A stretch of DNA of 64,000 bases from Streptomyces cacaoi (lineage in GTDB: Bacteria > Actinomycetota > Actinomycetes > Streptomycetales > Streptomycetaceae), in NCBI RefSeq assembly GCF_006539165.1, contig NZ_BJMM01000009.1:62001-126000 (forward strand). Reading direction: 5' to 3'. Each line of letters begins with the position of its first letter. Positions within the stretch are counted from its first letter, which is position 1. The notes under the pieces were generated by a model that was not told the origin of the DNA, ran no database searches, and saw nothing but the letters and a program-made list of their open reading frames with translations. Shown one piece after another: positions 40,817 to 49,585 of the stretch. Made by a program: the position numbers and the translations under genes.

Positions 40817-40955
40817 GCACGTCTCCTACTCGCAGGGGCGCCCGGCCGTCCGGGCGCGCTCGTCGCAAGCAGGGACCGTTGGCGGCGTCGGCGCCGCGGT
40901 TCGGGTACGGCGGGCCCCACCGCCGTGCGACGCCCGGGGCGTCGCGCCGCCCAGG

Positions 40956-41201
40956 TTACCCGCCCGGCCGCTCGCCGGCTTCCCGGGCCTGCTCGGACCG
41001 GTCCCGGGTGGCACACACACGCGCCCGTGCGACGGCCAGGGCGCTGCTGATGTCCCGCGTGGCGGTGGCGACGCACAGGGTGTACGAGACGTCCTCCAGC
41101 TCGCGGCGTTCCCCGGTGTCGGGACTCCGGCCGCCGGTCTGCTGCCGGAGCGTCTCGTACCGGTCGACGAGGCGCTTGAGGGTCTCTGGATGGGCGAGCA
41201 A
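40956..41201 (-). CDS. DUF5133-type small protein
   Basis: This is an 81-residue protein. I place the start at TTG 41201 because GGAGG lies 6 nt upstream and the protein then begins (M)LAHPETLKRLVDRYETLRQ, the usual N-terminus of this Streptomyces family. The rest, RRELEDVSYTLCVATATRDI, matches the family too. An upstream in-frame start (41318) would add 39 residues of non-conserved basic sequence. Members are often found near two-component or anti-sigma genes, but function is unknown. Its stop is TAA, unusual in this GC-rich window. Confidence 0.8.
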   Translation of the reverse strand: MLAHPETLKRLVDRYETLRQQTGGRSPDTGERRELEDVSYTLCVATATRDISSALAVARARVCATRDRSEQAREAGERPGG

Positions 41202-41387
41202 CGCGGGCCTCCGGTGGTGCGGGTGTGCGAGCGGGCCGTCCGGTGTACCGGCCCGGCCGGCTCGCGGTCCGCCCGCCGGGGTAGCCACCGGCTCCCGGCG
41301 ACAAACCCGCAGGCACAACCGCCCGGCGTCGTGCGGCGGGTGGCCGGGCCGGGCGGTTGTCGGCGCGGCTGCCTACGCTTGGGGCGT

Positions 41388-42443
41388 ATGAGCGAACACG
41401 CCGCGTACACAGACGGAGCCGGAGACCCCTCGGGCGCTGCCGGTGCAGGGGACGCCGGGGGCGGGGGCGACGCCGTGGCCCTGGCCACCAGGCTGGCCGA
41501 AGAGGTGCTGTACCCCCGGGCGGGCGAGGTGGACACCGGGCAGCGCCGACTCACCGACAATCTGGACGAGTTGGCCCGGCACGGCCTCTACGGGGGGCTG
41601 CTGCCCGCGGAGGCCGGCGGGCTCGGTGTCGATCTGCCCACCGCCGCCCTGCTGGGGGAGATCCTCGCCAGCGGCTGCCTCAGCACCACGCTGACGCTCG
41701 GCCAGCACCAGGGGATCACCGCGACGGTGGCCGGTCAGGCGGATCCCGAGCTGCGGGCGCGGTGGCTGCCCGGGCTGGCACGGGGGGAGATCCGCAGCGG
41801 CGCCGCCTTCACCGGCGCCATCCCCGGACCGCCCCGGCTGACCGTCCGCCCGGCGCCCGGCGGCTACCGGCTGGACGGCACGGCGCCCTGGGTGAGCGGC
41901 TGGGGCATGGTGCAGGTGCTCGGCACGGCGGCCAGGGACGCGGACGACAACATCGCCTGGCTGCTCGTCGACGCGGAGGAGGGGCCGACGCTGCGGACGA
42001 CCCCGCAGCGGATGCTCGCCGCCAACGCCTCCCGCACCGTCACCGTCGAGTTCACCGGTCACCCGGTGCCCGCCGACCGGCTGGTCACCACGACCACCAG
42101 GGCCGAGCACACCGCGGGCGAGCCGGTCACCAAGCGGCTCAACGGCGCCCTCGTCCTCGGAGTGGCCCGGCGGGCCGTCCAGTTGCTCGACGAGGACCAC
42201 TGGTGGTCCGAACTCGACGCCTGCCGCGCCGAGTTGGACGACCTGTCGGGGATCGACGCGGCCCGTGCGCACGCGGGCGAGTTCGCCGTGCGCGCCGCGA
42301 CGGCCGCCGTCGTCCAGGGCGCGGGACGGGGCATCCTGGACGACGCCACCCCGCAACGGCTGCTGCGCGAGGCCGGGTTGATGCTGGTGTTCAGCTCCCG
42401 CCCGGCGATCCGGGACGGCCTGCTGGAGCGGCTGCGGGGCTGA
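41388..42443 (+). CDS. Acyl-CoA dehydrogenase-family protein
   Basis: The 351-residue protein from ATG 41388 has the ACAD fold. An N-terminal helical part with YGGLLPAEAGGLGVDLPTAA and a middle beta domain with GYRLDGTAPWVSGWGMVQVL are typical; ARGEIRSGAAFTGAI is the substrate/FAD contact region. The C-terminal helical domain is shortened (families usually have about 380-400 residues), and the usual catalytic Glu is not obvious. It may therefore be a non-canonical flavin enzyme (for example a flavin-dependent hydroxylase-like ACAD). It converges on the Rieske gene with 23 nt between. Substrate unknown. Confidence 0.8.
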   Translation: MSEHAAYTDGAGDPSGAAGAGDAGGGGDAVALATRLAEEVLYPRAGEVDTGQRRLTDNLDELARHGLYGGLLPAEAGGLGVDLPTAALLGEILASGCLSTTLTLGQHQGITATVAGQADPELRARWLPGLARGEIRSGAAFTGAIPGPPRLTVRPAPGGYRLDGTAPWVSGWGMVQVLGTAARDADDNIAWLLVDAEEGPTLRTTPQRMLAANASRTVTVEFTGHPVPADRLVTTTTRAEHTAGEPVTKRLNGALVLGVARRAVQLLDEDHWWSELDACRAELDDLSGIDAARAHAGEFAVRAATAAVVQGAGRGILDDATPQRLLREAGLMLVFSSRPAIRDGLLERLRG

Positions 42444-42466
42444 ACCCGCCGCGCGGAGCGGCCGGT

Positions 42467-43564
42467 TCAGCCGGGGAACGTGCCCGTGGCGCGCAGCCGG
42501 CTGCGGCGTTCGGCGTAGGCGAGGTCGTCGCGCCACAGCCGGGCCGCCGTGGCCCGCATGAGCGGGCGCAGCAGGGGCGCGGCGCCGCGTGCCACGGCGA
42601 AGCCCGGCCGGTCCGAGGTCGCGACGACGGCCTCGAACACCGCGGTGCGCGGGCGGCCGTCGGCGCCCGCGCCCAGCGGCGTGGCGTGGGTCTCCACCAC
42701 CGAGCCGCGCCCCTCGCCGTGCGTGACGCGCATGACCACCGTCCGCGGTCCGGGGGCCGTGAACCGGGCACGGACCGGTACCACCAGGCGCTTGCCCGCC
42801 CGGAACGAGACGTCCACGACGAAGCAGTCCTCGCCCTCCTCGTCACCGGCCCCCGCCCCGCCTGTGCCGCCGCCTCTGTCGGCGCCCCGGGAGTCTCCGC
42901 CGCCGGCCCCCGCGCCGTCGCCCGGCAGGCGCTCCGGGGGTGCCGCCACGACGGTCAGATCGACGAACGAGTACGGGTGGAACCAGGCGCCGTGCCACGG
43001 GTCGAGCCGGTTGGCCACCACGTCCTCGGGGTCGCACACCCCCGTGCCGCGGTACACGGCGCACACGGACGCCGACGGGTCGGGGCGCTCCGGCACCACC
43101 GGCGCGGCCAGCGGCTCCTCCCCGCCCACGTCGTCCAGCCGCACCCACACCAGGGCGCCGTCGTCGTGCACCGGGAGCGGCTGCCAGCCCGCGAACGCCC
43201 GGCCGTCCAGGGCGAGTCCGTGCCACCGGCACACCAGCCGTCCCCGGCACACCGGGCTCTCCGCCAGCGGTGCGCCCAGGTGCGGGCAGACGCCCGGGCC
43301 CGCGACGAGCCGGCCGTCCGGGTTCCGCCACACGACGACCTCACGGCCCGCCGGGCGCGCGCCGAGCGGACGGCCGGCGGCCAGCTCGCGGTGGGCGCCG
43401 ACGACGAACCAGTTGCCCGCCGGCCGGGCACGCGCGCGCCGCAGCGCGGCAGCGATCAGGCCGGGGCGCGCCTCGCGCCAGGTGGGCCGCTGCTGTTCCC
43501 AGGCGCGCGCGGGGCGCCACCGCAGCGGAAGACGGCCTCCGAGGCCGAAGTCACGTCGGGTCAC
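42467..43564 (-). CDS. Rieske non-heme iron oxygenase-like protein (DUF5914 type) in the carotenoid operon
   Basis: This is a 365-residue protein whose GTG overlaps the crtB stop. The Rieske [2Fe-2S] ligands are Cys93-Pro-His95 and Cys112-x2-His115. A second motif, [11 protein letters not shown], gives Asp188-x2-His191-x4-His196, the mononuclear-iron spacing of ring-hydroxylating and related Rieske oxygenases; an acidic residue in [12 protein letters not shown] near the C-terminus could complete the site. So it looks like an oxygenase, not just a ferredoxin. It sits where published Streptomyces crt operons have crtV. An Ala/Gly/Glu-rich insert occurs at about residues 215-248. Substrate unknown; a carotenoid is inferred from context. 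Confidence 0.85.
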   Translation of the reverse strand: MTRRDFGLGGRLPLRWRPARAWEQQRPTWREARPGLIAAALRRARARPAGNWFVVGAHRELAAGRPLGARPAGREVVVWRNPDGRLVAGPGVCPHLGAPLAESPVCRGRLVCRWHGLALDGRAFAGWQPLPVHDDGALVWVRLDDVGGEEPLAAPVVPERPDPSASVCAVYRGTGVCDPEDVVANRLDPWHGAWFHPYSFVDLTVVAAPPERLPGDGAGAGGGDSRGADRGGGTGGAGAGDEEGEDCFVVDVSFRAGKRLVVPVRARFTAPGPRTVVMRVTHGEGRGSVVETHATPLGAGADGRPRTAVFEAVVATSDRPGFAVARGAAPLLRPLMRATAARLWRDDLAYAERRSRLRATGTFPG

Positions 43565-44853
43565 CGGGCCTCCTCGGGGCCCGCCGGGCGCCGCGCCGGC
43601 GTCGTCCGGGGCGCCGGCCACGCGGGCGTTCCGGGCCGGTACCGGGCCGCCGTGCAGCGCACCAGCCCGTCCAGCGCGACGACGGCGCGCCTGTGCCGGG
43701 GCACGGCGCAGCGGCGGTGCAGCACGGGATAGCCGTCGGCCGCGACGGCGTCGAGGATGCCCCGGTACAGCACGAACGCGGCGCGGATGCACGGCCGGGA
43801 GACGGGATCGAGCATCGCCAGGCCGGGCGCCGCCTCGCGGTAGACGCCGCGTACGAGGTGCTCGGCGGCGCGCAGCGCCGCGGTGATCCGGGCGTCGGTG
43901 CGCCCCGTCGTCCGGCTCCAGCTCAGCAGGGCGCGGTCGACGCCGTGCGCGTGCAGCAGGTCTTGGGGCAGATAGACGCGCCCGCGGTCGAGGTCCTCGC
44001 CGACGTCCCGCAGGAAGTTGGTCAGCTGGAAGGCGACACCGAGCGCCGCGGCCGGTGCCTCGGCCTCCTCCCGGGGGACGGTCGTGCCCAGGACCGGCAG
44101 CATCTGGAGGCCGATGACGGCCGCCGAGCCGTGCATGTAGCCGAGGAGATCGGCGTAGGTGGCGTAGTCGGTGACGGTCAGATCGCTGCGCATGGAGTCC
44201 AGGAAGTCGGTGAAGTGCCGCCGGGGGATGGCGTACCGGGCGGCCGTGTGCGCGACCGCCGTCACCACGGGCTCGGTCGGCGCGGACCCGGCTGCCACCG
44301 GCCCGGCCGCCGCCCCGGGCTCCGCTGCCATCGCCGGATCGGCTCCCACCGGATCCGCCGCCTCCACCCGGCCCGTTGCCTCCGGGGCCCGGGACGCCGT
44401 CGGCTCCGCTTCCGGCCCGCCGGGCAGCGCCCTGTCGAGCTGGACCGCCAGCCGGGCGAGCGCCGCGCCGCGCGCCCCGTCCGGTGCGCCGTCCCCGAGC
44501 GGCGCACCGGGGGCGTTCCCCGCGTGCCCGGCGTGCCCGGCGGATCGGCCGGCCCGGGTGCTCCGGGCGGTGCCGGCGTCTTCGGCGGTGGGGTCCGGGG
44601 TGGTCGCGCCGACGGTGCCCAGCGGGGCCACGGTGTCCGAGGGGCCCACGGCGCCGACGCTGTCGACGATGTCGTCGGCGTACCGGGCGAAGCCGTACAG
44701 CGCGTGCACGGCGGGCCGGCGGTCCGGCGGGAGCAGCCGGGTGGCGAGGAAGTAGGTGCGCCCGTGCCGGGCGTTGAGGGCGCGGCACCTGCGGTAGGCG
44801 TCCCGCAGCGCCGGATCGGTGATGCCGGCGGCGTCCAGCTCCCGGCCGGTCAT
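43561..44853 (-). CDS. crtB: Phytoene synthase
   Basis: The 430-residue protein has both Asp-rich squalene/phytoene-synthase motifs, [10 protein letters not shown] (residues 57-65) and [17 protein letters not shown], plus [14 protein letters not shown] and [10 protein letters not shown]. It condenses two GGPP to phytoene. It is about 100 residues longer than typical CrtB because of Ala/Gly/Pro/Thr-rich inserts at about residues 66-130 and 144-197, right after the first motif. It overlaps crtI and the Rieske gene by 4 nt each, so the operon is translationally coupled. Confidence 0.94.
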   Translation of the reverse strand: MTGRELDAAGITDPALRDAYRRCRALNARHGRTYFLATRLLPPDRRPAVHALYGFARYADDIVDSVGAVGPSDTVAPLGTVGATTPDPTAEDAGTARSTRAGRSAGHAGHAGNAPGAPLGDGAPDGARGAALARLAVQLDRALPGGPEAEPTASRAPEATGRVEAADPVGADPAMAAEPGAAAGPVAAGSAPTEPVVTAVAHTAARYAIPRRHFTDFLDSMRSDLTVTDYATYADLLGYMHGSAAVIGLQMLPVLGTTVPREEAEAPAAALGVAFQLTNFLRDVGEDLDRGRVYLPQDLLHAHGVDRALLSWSRTTGRTDARITAALRAAEHLVRGVYREAAPGLAMLDPVSRPCIRAAFVLYRGILDAVAADGYPVLHRRCAVPRHRRAVVALDGLVRCTAARYRPGTPAWPAPRTTPARRPAGPEEAR

Positions 44854-46394
44854 CGGGCGGCACCCGCCGTGGCGTGCCGCGCCGCGCCGGTGATGTGGCG
44901 CGCGGCCGGTGCCGGGCCTCCCGTGACGCGGGCCGCCGCCAGCTTGCCGGACAGCAGCACCGTCGGCACCCCCACGCCGGGCGTGGTGCCGCAGCCCGCC
45001 AGGACGGCGTTGTCGACGCCGTCGACCAGGTTGCGGGGCCGGAACGGGCCGGTCTGGGCGAAGCTGTGCGCCACCGAGAACGGCGTGCCCGCCGTGTACC
45101 CGTGCGCGGTCCAGTCGGCCGGGGTGACCAGGCACTCCTCCTCGACGGACGAGCCGAGCCCCGCCAGGCCCCGCCGCTCCAGCTCCCGCAGCAGGGCGTC
45201 CCGGTAGCGGGGGCCCAGGGAGCGCCAGGCCACCGGGCCCGGGCCGATGTCGGTGTTCGGGCAGGGTGCGAGCACCTGGTGGAGGTGGCGGCCGGGCGGT
45301 GCGAGGGCCGGGTCCGTCGCGGTGGGCCGGGTGATCAGCAGGGAGGGGTCGCTCATCAGCCGTCCCGCGCGGGTGAGTTCGTCGAACGTGCGGCCCCAGG
45401 CCCGGCCGAAGGAGAGCGTGTGGTGGGCGAGCTGCGGCCAGGTGCGGTCCGTCCCGAGGTGCAGCAGCACGGCGGACGGGGAGTGCCGCAGCCGCAGCAG
45501 CCGCACCGGGCGGCGCCCCAACAGACGGTAGGCGGTGGCCAGTTCGCAGGTGAGGACCACCGCGTCGCAGGGGATGCGGCCCTGGTCGGTGACGACAGCG
45601 GTGACCCGGCCGCCGTGCCGCTCCAGCCGGGTGACGGTCCGCCCGAGCAGCAGCGCGGCACCGGCGTCGCGTGCCGCGTCGGCCATCGCCCGGGGCAGCG
45701 CGTGCACACCGCCGCGCGGGAAGTGGACGCCGTGGACGGTGTCCATGCAGGCGATGACGGCGTAGGCGGCCAGCGCCCGGGACGGCGGCAGCCCCGCGTA
45801 CAGCGCCTGGAAGGTGAAGACCCGGCGCAGCCGCTCGTCGCGCAGGAAGCGTCCGACGCGGGCGTCCCAGCGGCCGAAGCCGCCCAGTACGGCGAGCCGC
45901 GCCAGATCCGGTGTGAGCAGGGAGAGCGGCGAGTCGAAGTCGGCGTCGATGAAGCGCCGCATCTGCACCGTGTACAGCTCCCGCAGCCACGCGCGCAGCC
46001 GCCGGTACCCGGCGGCCTCGGCGGGCCCGGCGAAGCGGGCGACCTCGCTCTCCATGGCCGCCGCTTCCGAGTGGACGTCGAGCCGGCTGCCGTCCGCGAA
46101 CAGCGCGCGGTAGGCGGGGTGGAGCGGAACCAGGGAGACCCGGGCGCGCAGGCTGTCGCCGACGGCGGCGAACGCCTCGTCGGCGAGGTCCGGCATGGTC
46201 AGGACGCTCGGCCCGGTGTCGATCCGGTAGCCGCCCCGCTCGTCGACGCCGGCCCGGCCGCCGGGCACCGGGGCCCGCTCGACCAGCGTGACCCGGCGCC
46301 CCGCGCCGAGCAGATGCAGGGCGGCGGAGAGCCCGGACAGGCCCGCGCCGACGACCACGACCCGGTCGGTGGGCCCCGGCAGCCGCCGGCTCAC
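44850..46394 (-). CDS. crtI: Phytoene desaturase
   Basis: This is a 514-residue protein starting at GTG 46394. FAD-binding [18 protein letters not shown] is at residues 12-29 with [13 protein letters not shown] after it. CrtI marks include [30 protein letters not shown] and the C-terminal [20 protein letters not shown]. It converts phytoene to lycopene in four steps at the membrane. It overlaps crtE and crtB by 4 nt. The C-terminal tail is Ala/Gly/His-rich. Confidence 0.95.
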   Translation of the reverse strand: MSRRLPGPTDRVVVVGAGLSGLSAALHLLGAGRRVTLVERAPVPGGRAGVDERGGYRIDTGPSVLTMPDLADEAFAAVGDSLRARVSLVPLHPAYRALFADGSRLDVHSEAAAMESEVARFAGPAEAAGYRRLRAWLRELYTVQMRRFIDADFDSPLSLLTPDLARLAVLGGFGRWDARVGRFLRDERLRRVFTFQALYAGLPPSRALAAYAVIACMDTVHGVHFPRGGVHALPRAMADAARDAGAALLLGRTVTRLERHGGRVTAVVTDQGRIPCDAVVLTCELATAYRLLGRRPVRLLRLRHSPSAVLLHLGTDRTWPQLAHHTLSFGRAWGRTFDELTRAGRLMSDPSLLITRPTATDPALAPPGRHLHQVLAPCPNTDIGPGPVAWRSLGPRYRDALLRELERRGLAGLGSSVEEECLVTPADWTAHGYTAGTPFSVAHSFAQTGPFRPRNLVDGVDNAVLAGCGTTPGVGVPTVLLSGKLAAARVTGGPAPAARHITGAARHATAGAAR

Positions 46395-47650
46395 CGGGCG
46401 CTCCCTTCCCCGCCGTCGGCCGGGAGCCCGGCCGACGACCGCATCAGCGCCCGCAGTTGCCCACCGGCCGCCGGCTCCGCGCGTGCCGCGGCCAGCTGCC
46501 GTTCGCCGTCCGCCACCAACTGCTCGATCTTCTGCTCGACCGCGCGGCGCGCGCCGGTCTCGTCGAGGACCGCCCGCAGCCGGGCCACCTCGGCGTCCGG
46601 GAAGCCGCCGGGTCCCGGCCGGCGGCGCAGCAGGGCCAGGTCCGCCCGCCGCCCCTGCGCCCGGGCACGGGCGCAGGCGACGGCGAGGAGGTAGGTGGGT
46701 TTGCCGTTGCGCAGATCGTCGCCGGCCGGCTTGCCCGACGTGCCCGGGCCGCCGAACGCGTTGCGCAGATCGTCCCGCAGCTGGAAGGCGGTCCCCGCGA
46801 GGCGGCCCGCCGCGCACAGGGCTCCCGTGACGACGGGGTCCGCGCCCGCGAGCGCCGCGCCGAGCCCCAGGGGGCGTTCGACCGTGTAGCGGGCGCTCTT
46901 GAGGCAGGCGGTGCGCACGGCCTCGTCGGGGGAGCGCCCGGCGGTGGACTGGCCGCGCAGATCCAGATACTGACCGGCGATCATCTCGGTGCGCAGCGCC
47001 CGCCACAGGGCGCGCACCGCCTCGTCGGCCGCGGGCGAGGGCCCCGGGCAGGCGGCCAGGTCGTCGGCCCACACGAGGGCCAGATCACCGGCCAGCACCG
47101 CGGCGGCCGCACCGAACGCGAGCCCCGCCGGCGGCCGCTCGGGACACCGGGCGGCCAGCTCGGTGTGCAGGGCCGGGCGGCCGCGCCGTACCGGCGACCC
47201 GTCCATGACGTCGTCCTGCACGAGCGCGCACACCTGGATCAGCTCCAGCGCCGCCGCCAGGCGCAGGGCCGCCGCCGTCCGGCCGTCGTCCTCCGGGGCG
47301 CCGCCGGAGCCGGCGCAGGCCCGCATCCCCCACCACAGGAAGCGTGCGCGCAGGCGTTTGCCGCCGCACAGGGCGAAGCGGGCCAGCCGTTCGGCGACGC
47401 CGGACCCGAACACCGGGTCCAGGCGGGTGGCCTGGGCGACCCGGTCGCGCAGGACGGACTCCAGGACGCCGTCGACCGCCGCCGCCACATCGGCGTCCAC
47501 CAGGGCCGGGGCGGACACCGGCGCCTGCCGGGGCCCCGGGCCGCGCTCGTCCCGCGGGCCAGGCCGGGGCCGGCAGGACACCGGCGCGCCGGGTGCGGCG
47601 GGCGGGGGGTGCCCGGGGGAGGAACGGTCCGTCTTCCTGGCGGGGCTCAT
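46391..47650 (-). CDS. crtE: Geranylgeranyl diphosphate synthase (polyprenyl synthetase)
   Basis: The 419-residue protein has the first Asp-rich motif DDVMD at 146-150 ([17 protein letters not shown]), GGKRLRARF before it and a second motif [11 protein letters not shown] at 290-300. In the second motif only two acidic residues remain, as in short-form actinobacterial CrtE. It makes GGPP from FPP and IPP. A 50-residue Pro/Arg-rich N-terminus precedes the fold. AGAGGAA lies 8 nt before the ATG. It is the first gene of the leftward crt operon. Confidence 0.93.
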   Translation of the reverse strand: MSPARKTDRSSPGHPPPAAPGAPVSCRPRPGPRDERGPGPRQAPVSAPALVDADVAAAVDGVLESVLRDRVAQATRLDPVFGSGVAERLARFALCGGKRLRARFLWWGMRACAGSGGAPEDDGRTAAALRLAAALELIQVCALVQDDVMDGSPVRRGRPALHTELAARCPERPPAGLAFGAAAAVLAGDLALVWADDLAACPGPSPAADEAVRALWRALRTEMIAGQYLDLRGQSTAGRSPDEAVRTACLKSARYTVERPLGLGAALAGADPVVTGALCAAGRLAGTAFQLRDDLRNAFGGPGTSGKPAGDDLRNGKPTYLLAVACARARAQGRRADLALLRRRPGPGGFPDAEVARLRAVLDETGARRAVEQKIEQLVADGERQLAAARAEPAAGGQLRALMRSSAGLPADGGEGSAR

Positions 47651-47960
47651 CCGGCATTCCTCTCGTCGGCGGGGACGGGGAGCCCCCTGTCCCTTCCCTG
47701 GCCCGGCCGCCCGGTGGAGCGGGCGCGGGACCGTTCACCCGGTCGCTGCGGCGCGGCGGCCGCATTCCCCGGCGCGGGGAAGTGCGTACTGCGGAACGGC
47801 GGGACGGACAGGGGGACGGCGGCGGAACGGGCGCCGGACGGACGCCGGGACGGACGGCGGCGCGGGAGCGACGCCGCGGCGCGGAACACGGCAGGCTGCG
47901 CGTCGGAGACGGAAGCCCGCGTACCGGTGGTGCGGTGGGCGAGCGAGCGACGGAGGCGGG
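47651..47960. other. 310-bp divergent promoter region of the two carotenoid/light operons
   Basis: It separates crtE (leftward) from the SDR/photolyase operon (rightward), so it should hold both promoters. It contains the 17-bp inverted repeat at 47765-47781 and a GGAACA at about 47882 that could be an ECF-sigma -35. In S. coelicolor a light-responsive sigma factor (LitS) and its regulator LitR drive both crt and photolyase genes; neither gene is in this window. No gene is seen in the region. Confidence 0.6.
47765..47781. promoter_or_regulatory. Perfect inverted repeat TTCCCC-GGCGC-GGGGAA
   Basis: Two 6-bp arms with a 5-bp centre lie 115 bp upstream of crtE and 180 bp upstream of the SDR gene. 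The central position in a divergent light/carotenoid promoter region makes it a candidate regulator site. A small GC-rich palindrome can also arise by chance here. Confidence 0.5.
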
Positions 47961-49535
47961 ATGCACGACGAGGAGACAGGGCACGGGCAGGGACCGGCCG
48001 GAGAAGCGGCGGGCGGCCTGGCCTGCCTGGTGACCGGCGCCACCGGCTACATCGGCGGCCGGCTGGTGCCCGAACTGCTCGGCGCCGGCCACCGGGTGCG
48101 CTGTCTGGCCCGCACCCCCGAGAAGCTCCGGGACATGCCGTGGGCCGACCGGGTCGACGTGGCCCGCGGCGATGTGACCCGGCCGGAGACGGTGGGCGCC
48201 GCCATGCGGGACATCGACGTCGCCTACTACCTGGTGCACGCGCTGAGCAGCGGCCCGGACTTCGAGGAGACCGACCGCCGCGCCGCCCGGATCTTCGGGG
48301 AGCGGGCCCGGGCCGCCGGCGTACGGCGGATCGTCTACCTCGGCGGGCTGACCCCGGAGCGGGTGCCCGAGCGGGAGCTGTCACCGCATCTGCGGTCCCG
48401 GACCGAGGTGGGGCGGATCCTCCTCGGATCGGGCGTGCCCACGACGGTGCTGCGGGCCGCCGTCATCATCGGCTCGGGCTCGGCCTCGTTCGAGATGCTG
48501 CGCTATCTGACCGAGCGGCTGCCGGCGATGATCACGCCGAAGTGGGTGCACACCCGCATCCAGCCGGTGGCCGTCCGCGACGTCCTGCGGGCCCTGGTGG
48601 GCAGCGCCCGGATGCCCGCCGAGGTGAACCGGACCTTCGACCTCGGCGGCCCGGACGTGCTGACCTACCGCCAGATGATGCGCCGGTACGCGGCCGTGGC
48701 CGGGCTGCCCCGGCGGGTGATCGTGCCGGTGCCGGTGCTCACCCCGCGCCTGTCGAGCTACTGGGTGGGCCTGGTGACGCCCGTCCCGCAGCAGATCGCC
48801 CAGCCGCTGACCGAGTCGCTGCGGCACGAGGTCGTCCGCCGCGAGCAGGACATCGAGCGCCATGTGCCGAGCCCGCCCGGATACCCGCTGACGTTCGAGG
48901 AGTCCGTCTCCCTCGCCCTCGAACGCATCCGGGAGGCCCGGGTCTCCACCCGCTGGTCCTCGGCCTCGGTGCCCGGCGCCCCCAGCGATCCGCTGCCCAC
49001 CGACCCGGACTGGGCCGGCGGCAGCCTGTACACCGACCGGCGGGAGCTGACCGTGGACGCGCCGGCGGACGCGCTGTGGCGGGTGATCGAGGGCATCGGC
49101 GGCGAGAACGGCTGGTACTCCTTCCCGCTCGCCTGGGCCGTACGCGGCCGGCTGGACCGGCTCGTGGGCGGCGTCGGGCTGCGCCGCGGACGCCGGGACG
49201 CCACCCGGCTGCGGGCCGGCGACTCGCTCGACTTCTGGCGCGTCGAGGAGATCGAGCGCGGACGGCTGCTGCGGCTCCGGGCCGAGATGCGGCTGCCCGG
49301 CCTGGCATGGCTGGAGATGTACTGCCGGGCCGAACCGGACGGCCGGGCCCGGTACAGCCAGCGCGCGCTCTTCCATCCGCACGGGCTGCTGGGCCACGCC
49401 TACTGGTGGAGCGTCTCCCCGTTCCACGCCGTCGTGTTCGGCGGCATGGCTCGCAACATCGCGCGCACCGCCGAGCGGACCGCGCCCCGGCACACCCGCG
49501 ACCGGCAGCCCGCCTCCGACGACGGGCACCCCTGA
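47961..49535 (+). CDS. NAD(P)-binding SDR protein with C-terminal DUF2867 domain
   Basis: This is a 524-residue protein with GGAGG before the ATG. Residues 20-290 are an atypical SDR: CLVTGATGYIGGRLVPELL (TGxxGxxG), VAYYLVHALSSG and MLRYLTERLPAMITPKWV. Residues about 320-500 are DUF2867, a START-like fold (DWAGGSLYTDRRELTVDAPA, GGENGWYSFPLAWAVRGRLD and a final helix). The combination is found in many actinobacteria, often next to photolyase genes. The function is not known; binding or processing of a lipid or isoprenoid is possible. It is the first gene of the rightward operon, 50 nt before the photolyase. Confidence 0.87.
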   Translation: MHDEETGHGQGPAGEAAGGLACLVTGATGYIGGRLVPELLGAGHRVRCLARTPEKLRDMPWADRVDVARGDVTRPETVGAAMRDIDVAYYLVHALSSGPDFEETDRRAARIFGERARAAGVRRIVYLGGLTPERVPERELSPHLRSRTEVGRILLGSGVPTTVLRAAVIIGSGSASFEMLRYLTERLPAMITPKWVHTRIQPVAVRDVLRALVGSARMPAEVNRTFDLGGPDVLTYRQMMRRYAAVAGLPRRVIVPVPVLTPRLSSYWVGLVTPVPQQIAQPLTESLRHEVVRREQDIERHVPSPPGYPLTFEESVSLALERIREARVSTRWSSASVPGAPSDPLPTDPDWAGGSLYTDRRELTVDAPADALWRVIEGIGGENGWYSFPLAWAVRGRLDRLVGGVGLRRGRRDATRLRAGDSLDFWRVEEIERGRLLRLRAEMRLPGLAWLEMYCRAEPDGRARYSQRALFHPHGLLGHAYWWSVSPFHAVVFGGMARNIARTAERTAPRHTRDRQPASDDGHP

Positions 49536-49585
49536 CCCCGCGCCCGTCCACCGTCCCGCCAGCCCCCTTCCCCCGAGGAGCCGCC

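Noticed and set aside
40817..40955. Fluoride riboswitch ahead of crcB
   Set aside because: I looked for the conserved crcB-motif sequence and pseudoknot pattern and could not identify them; a covariance search would be decisive.
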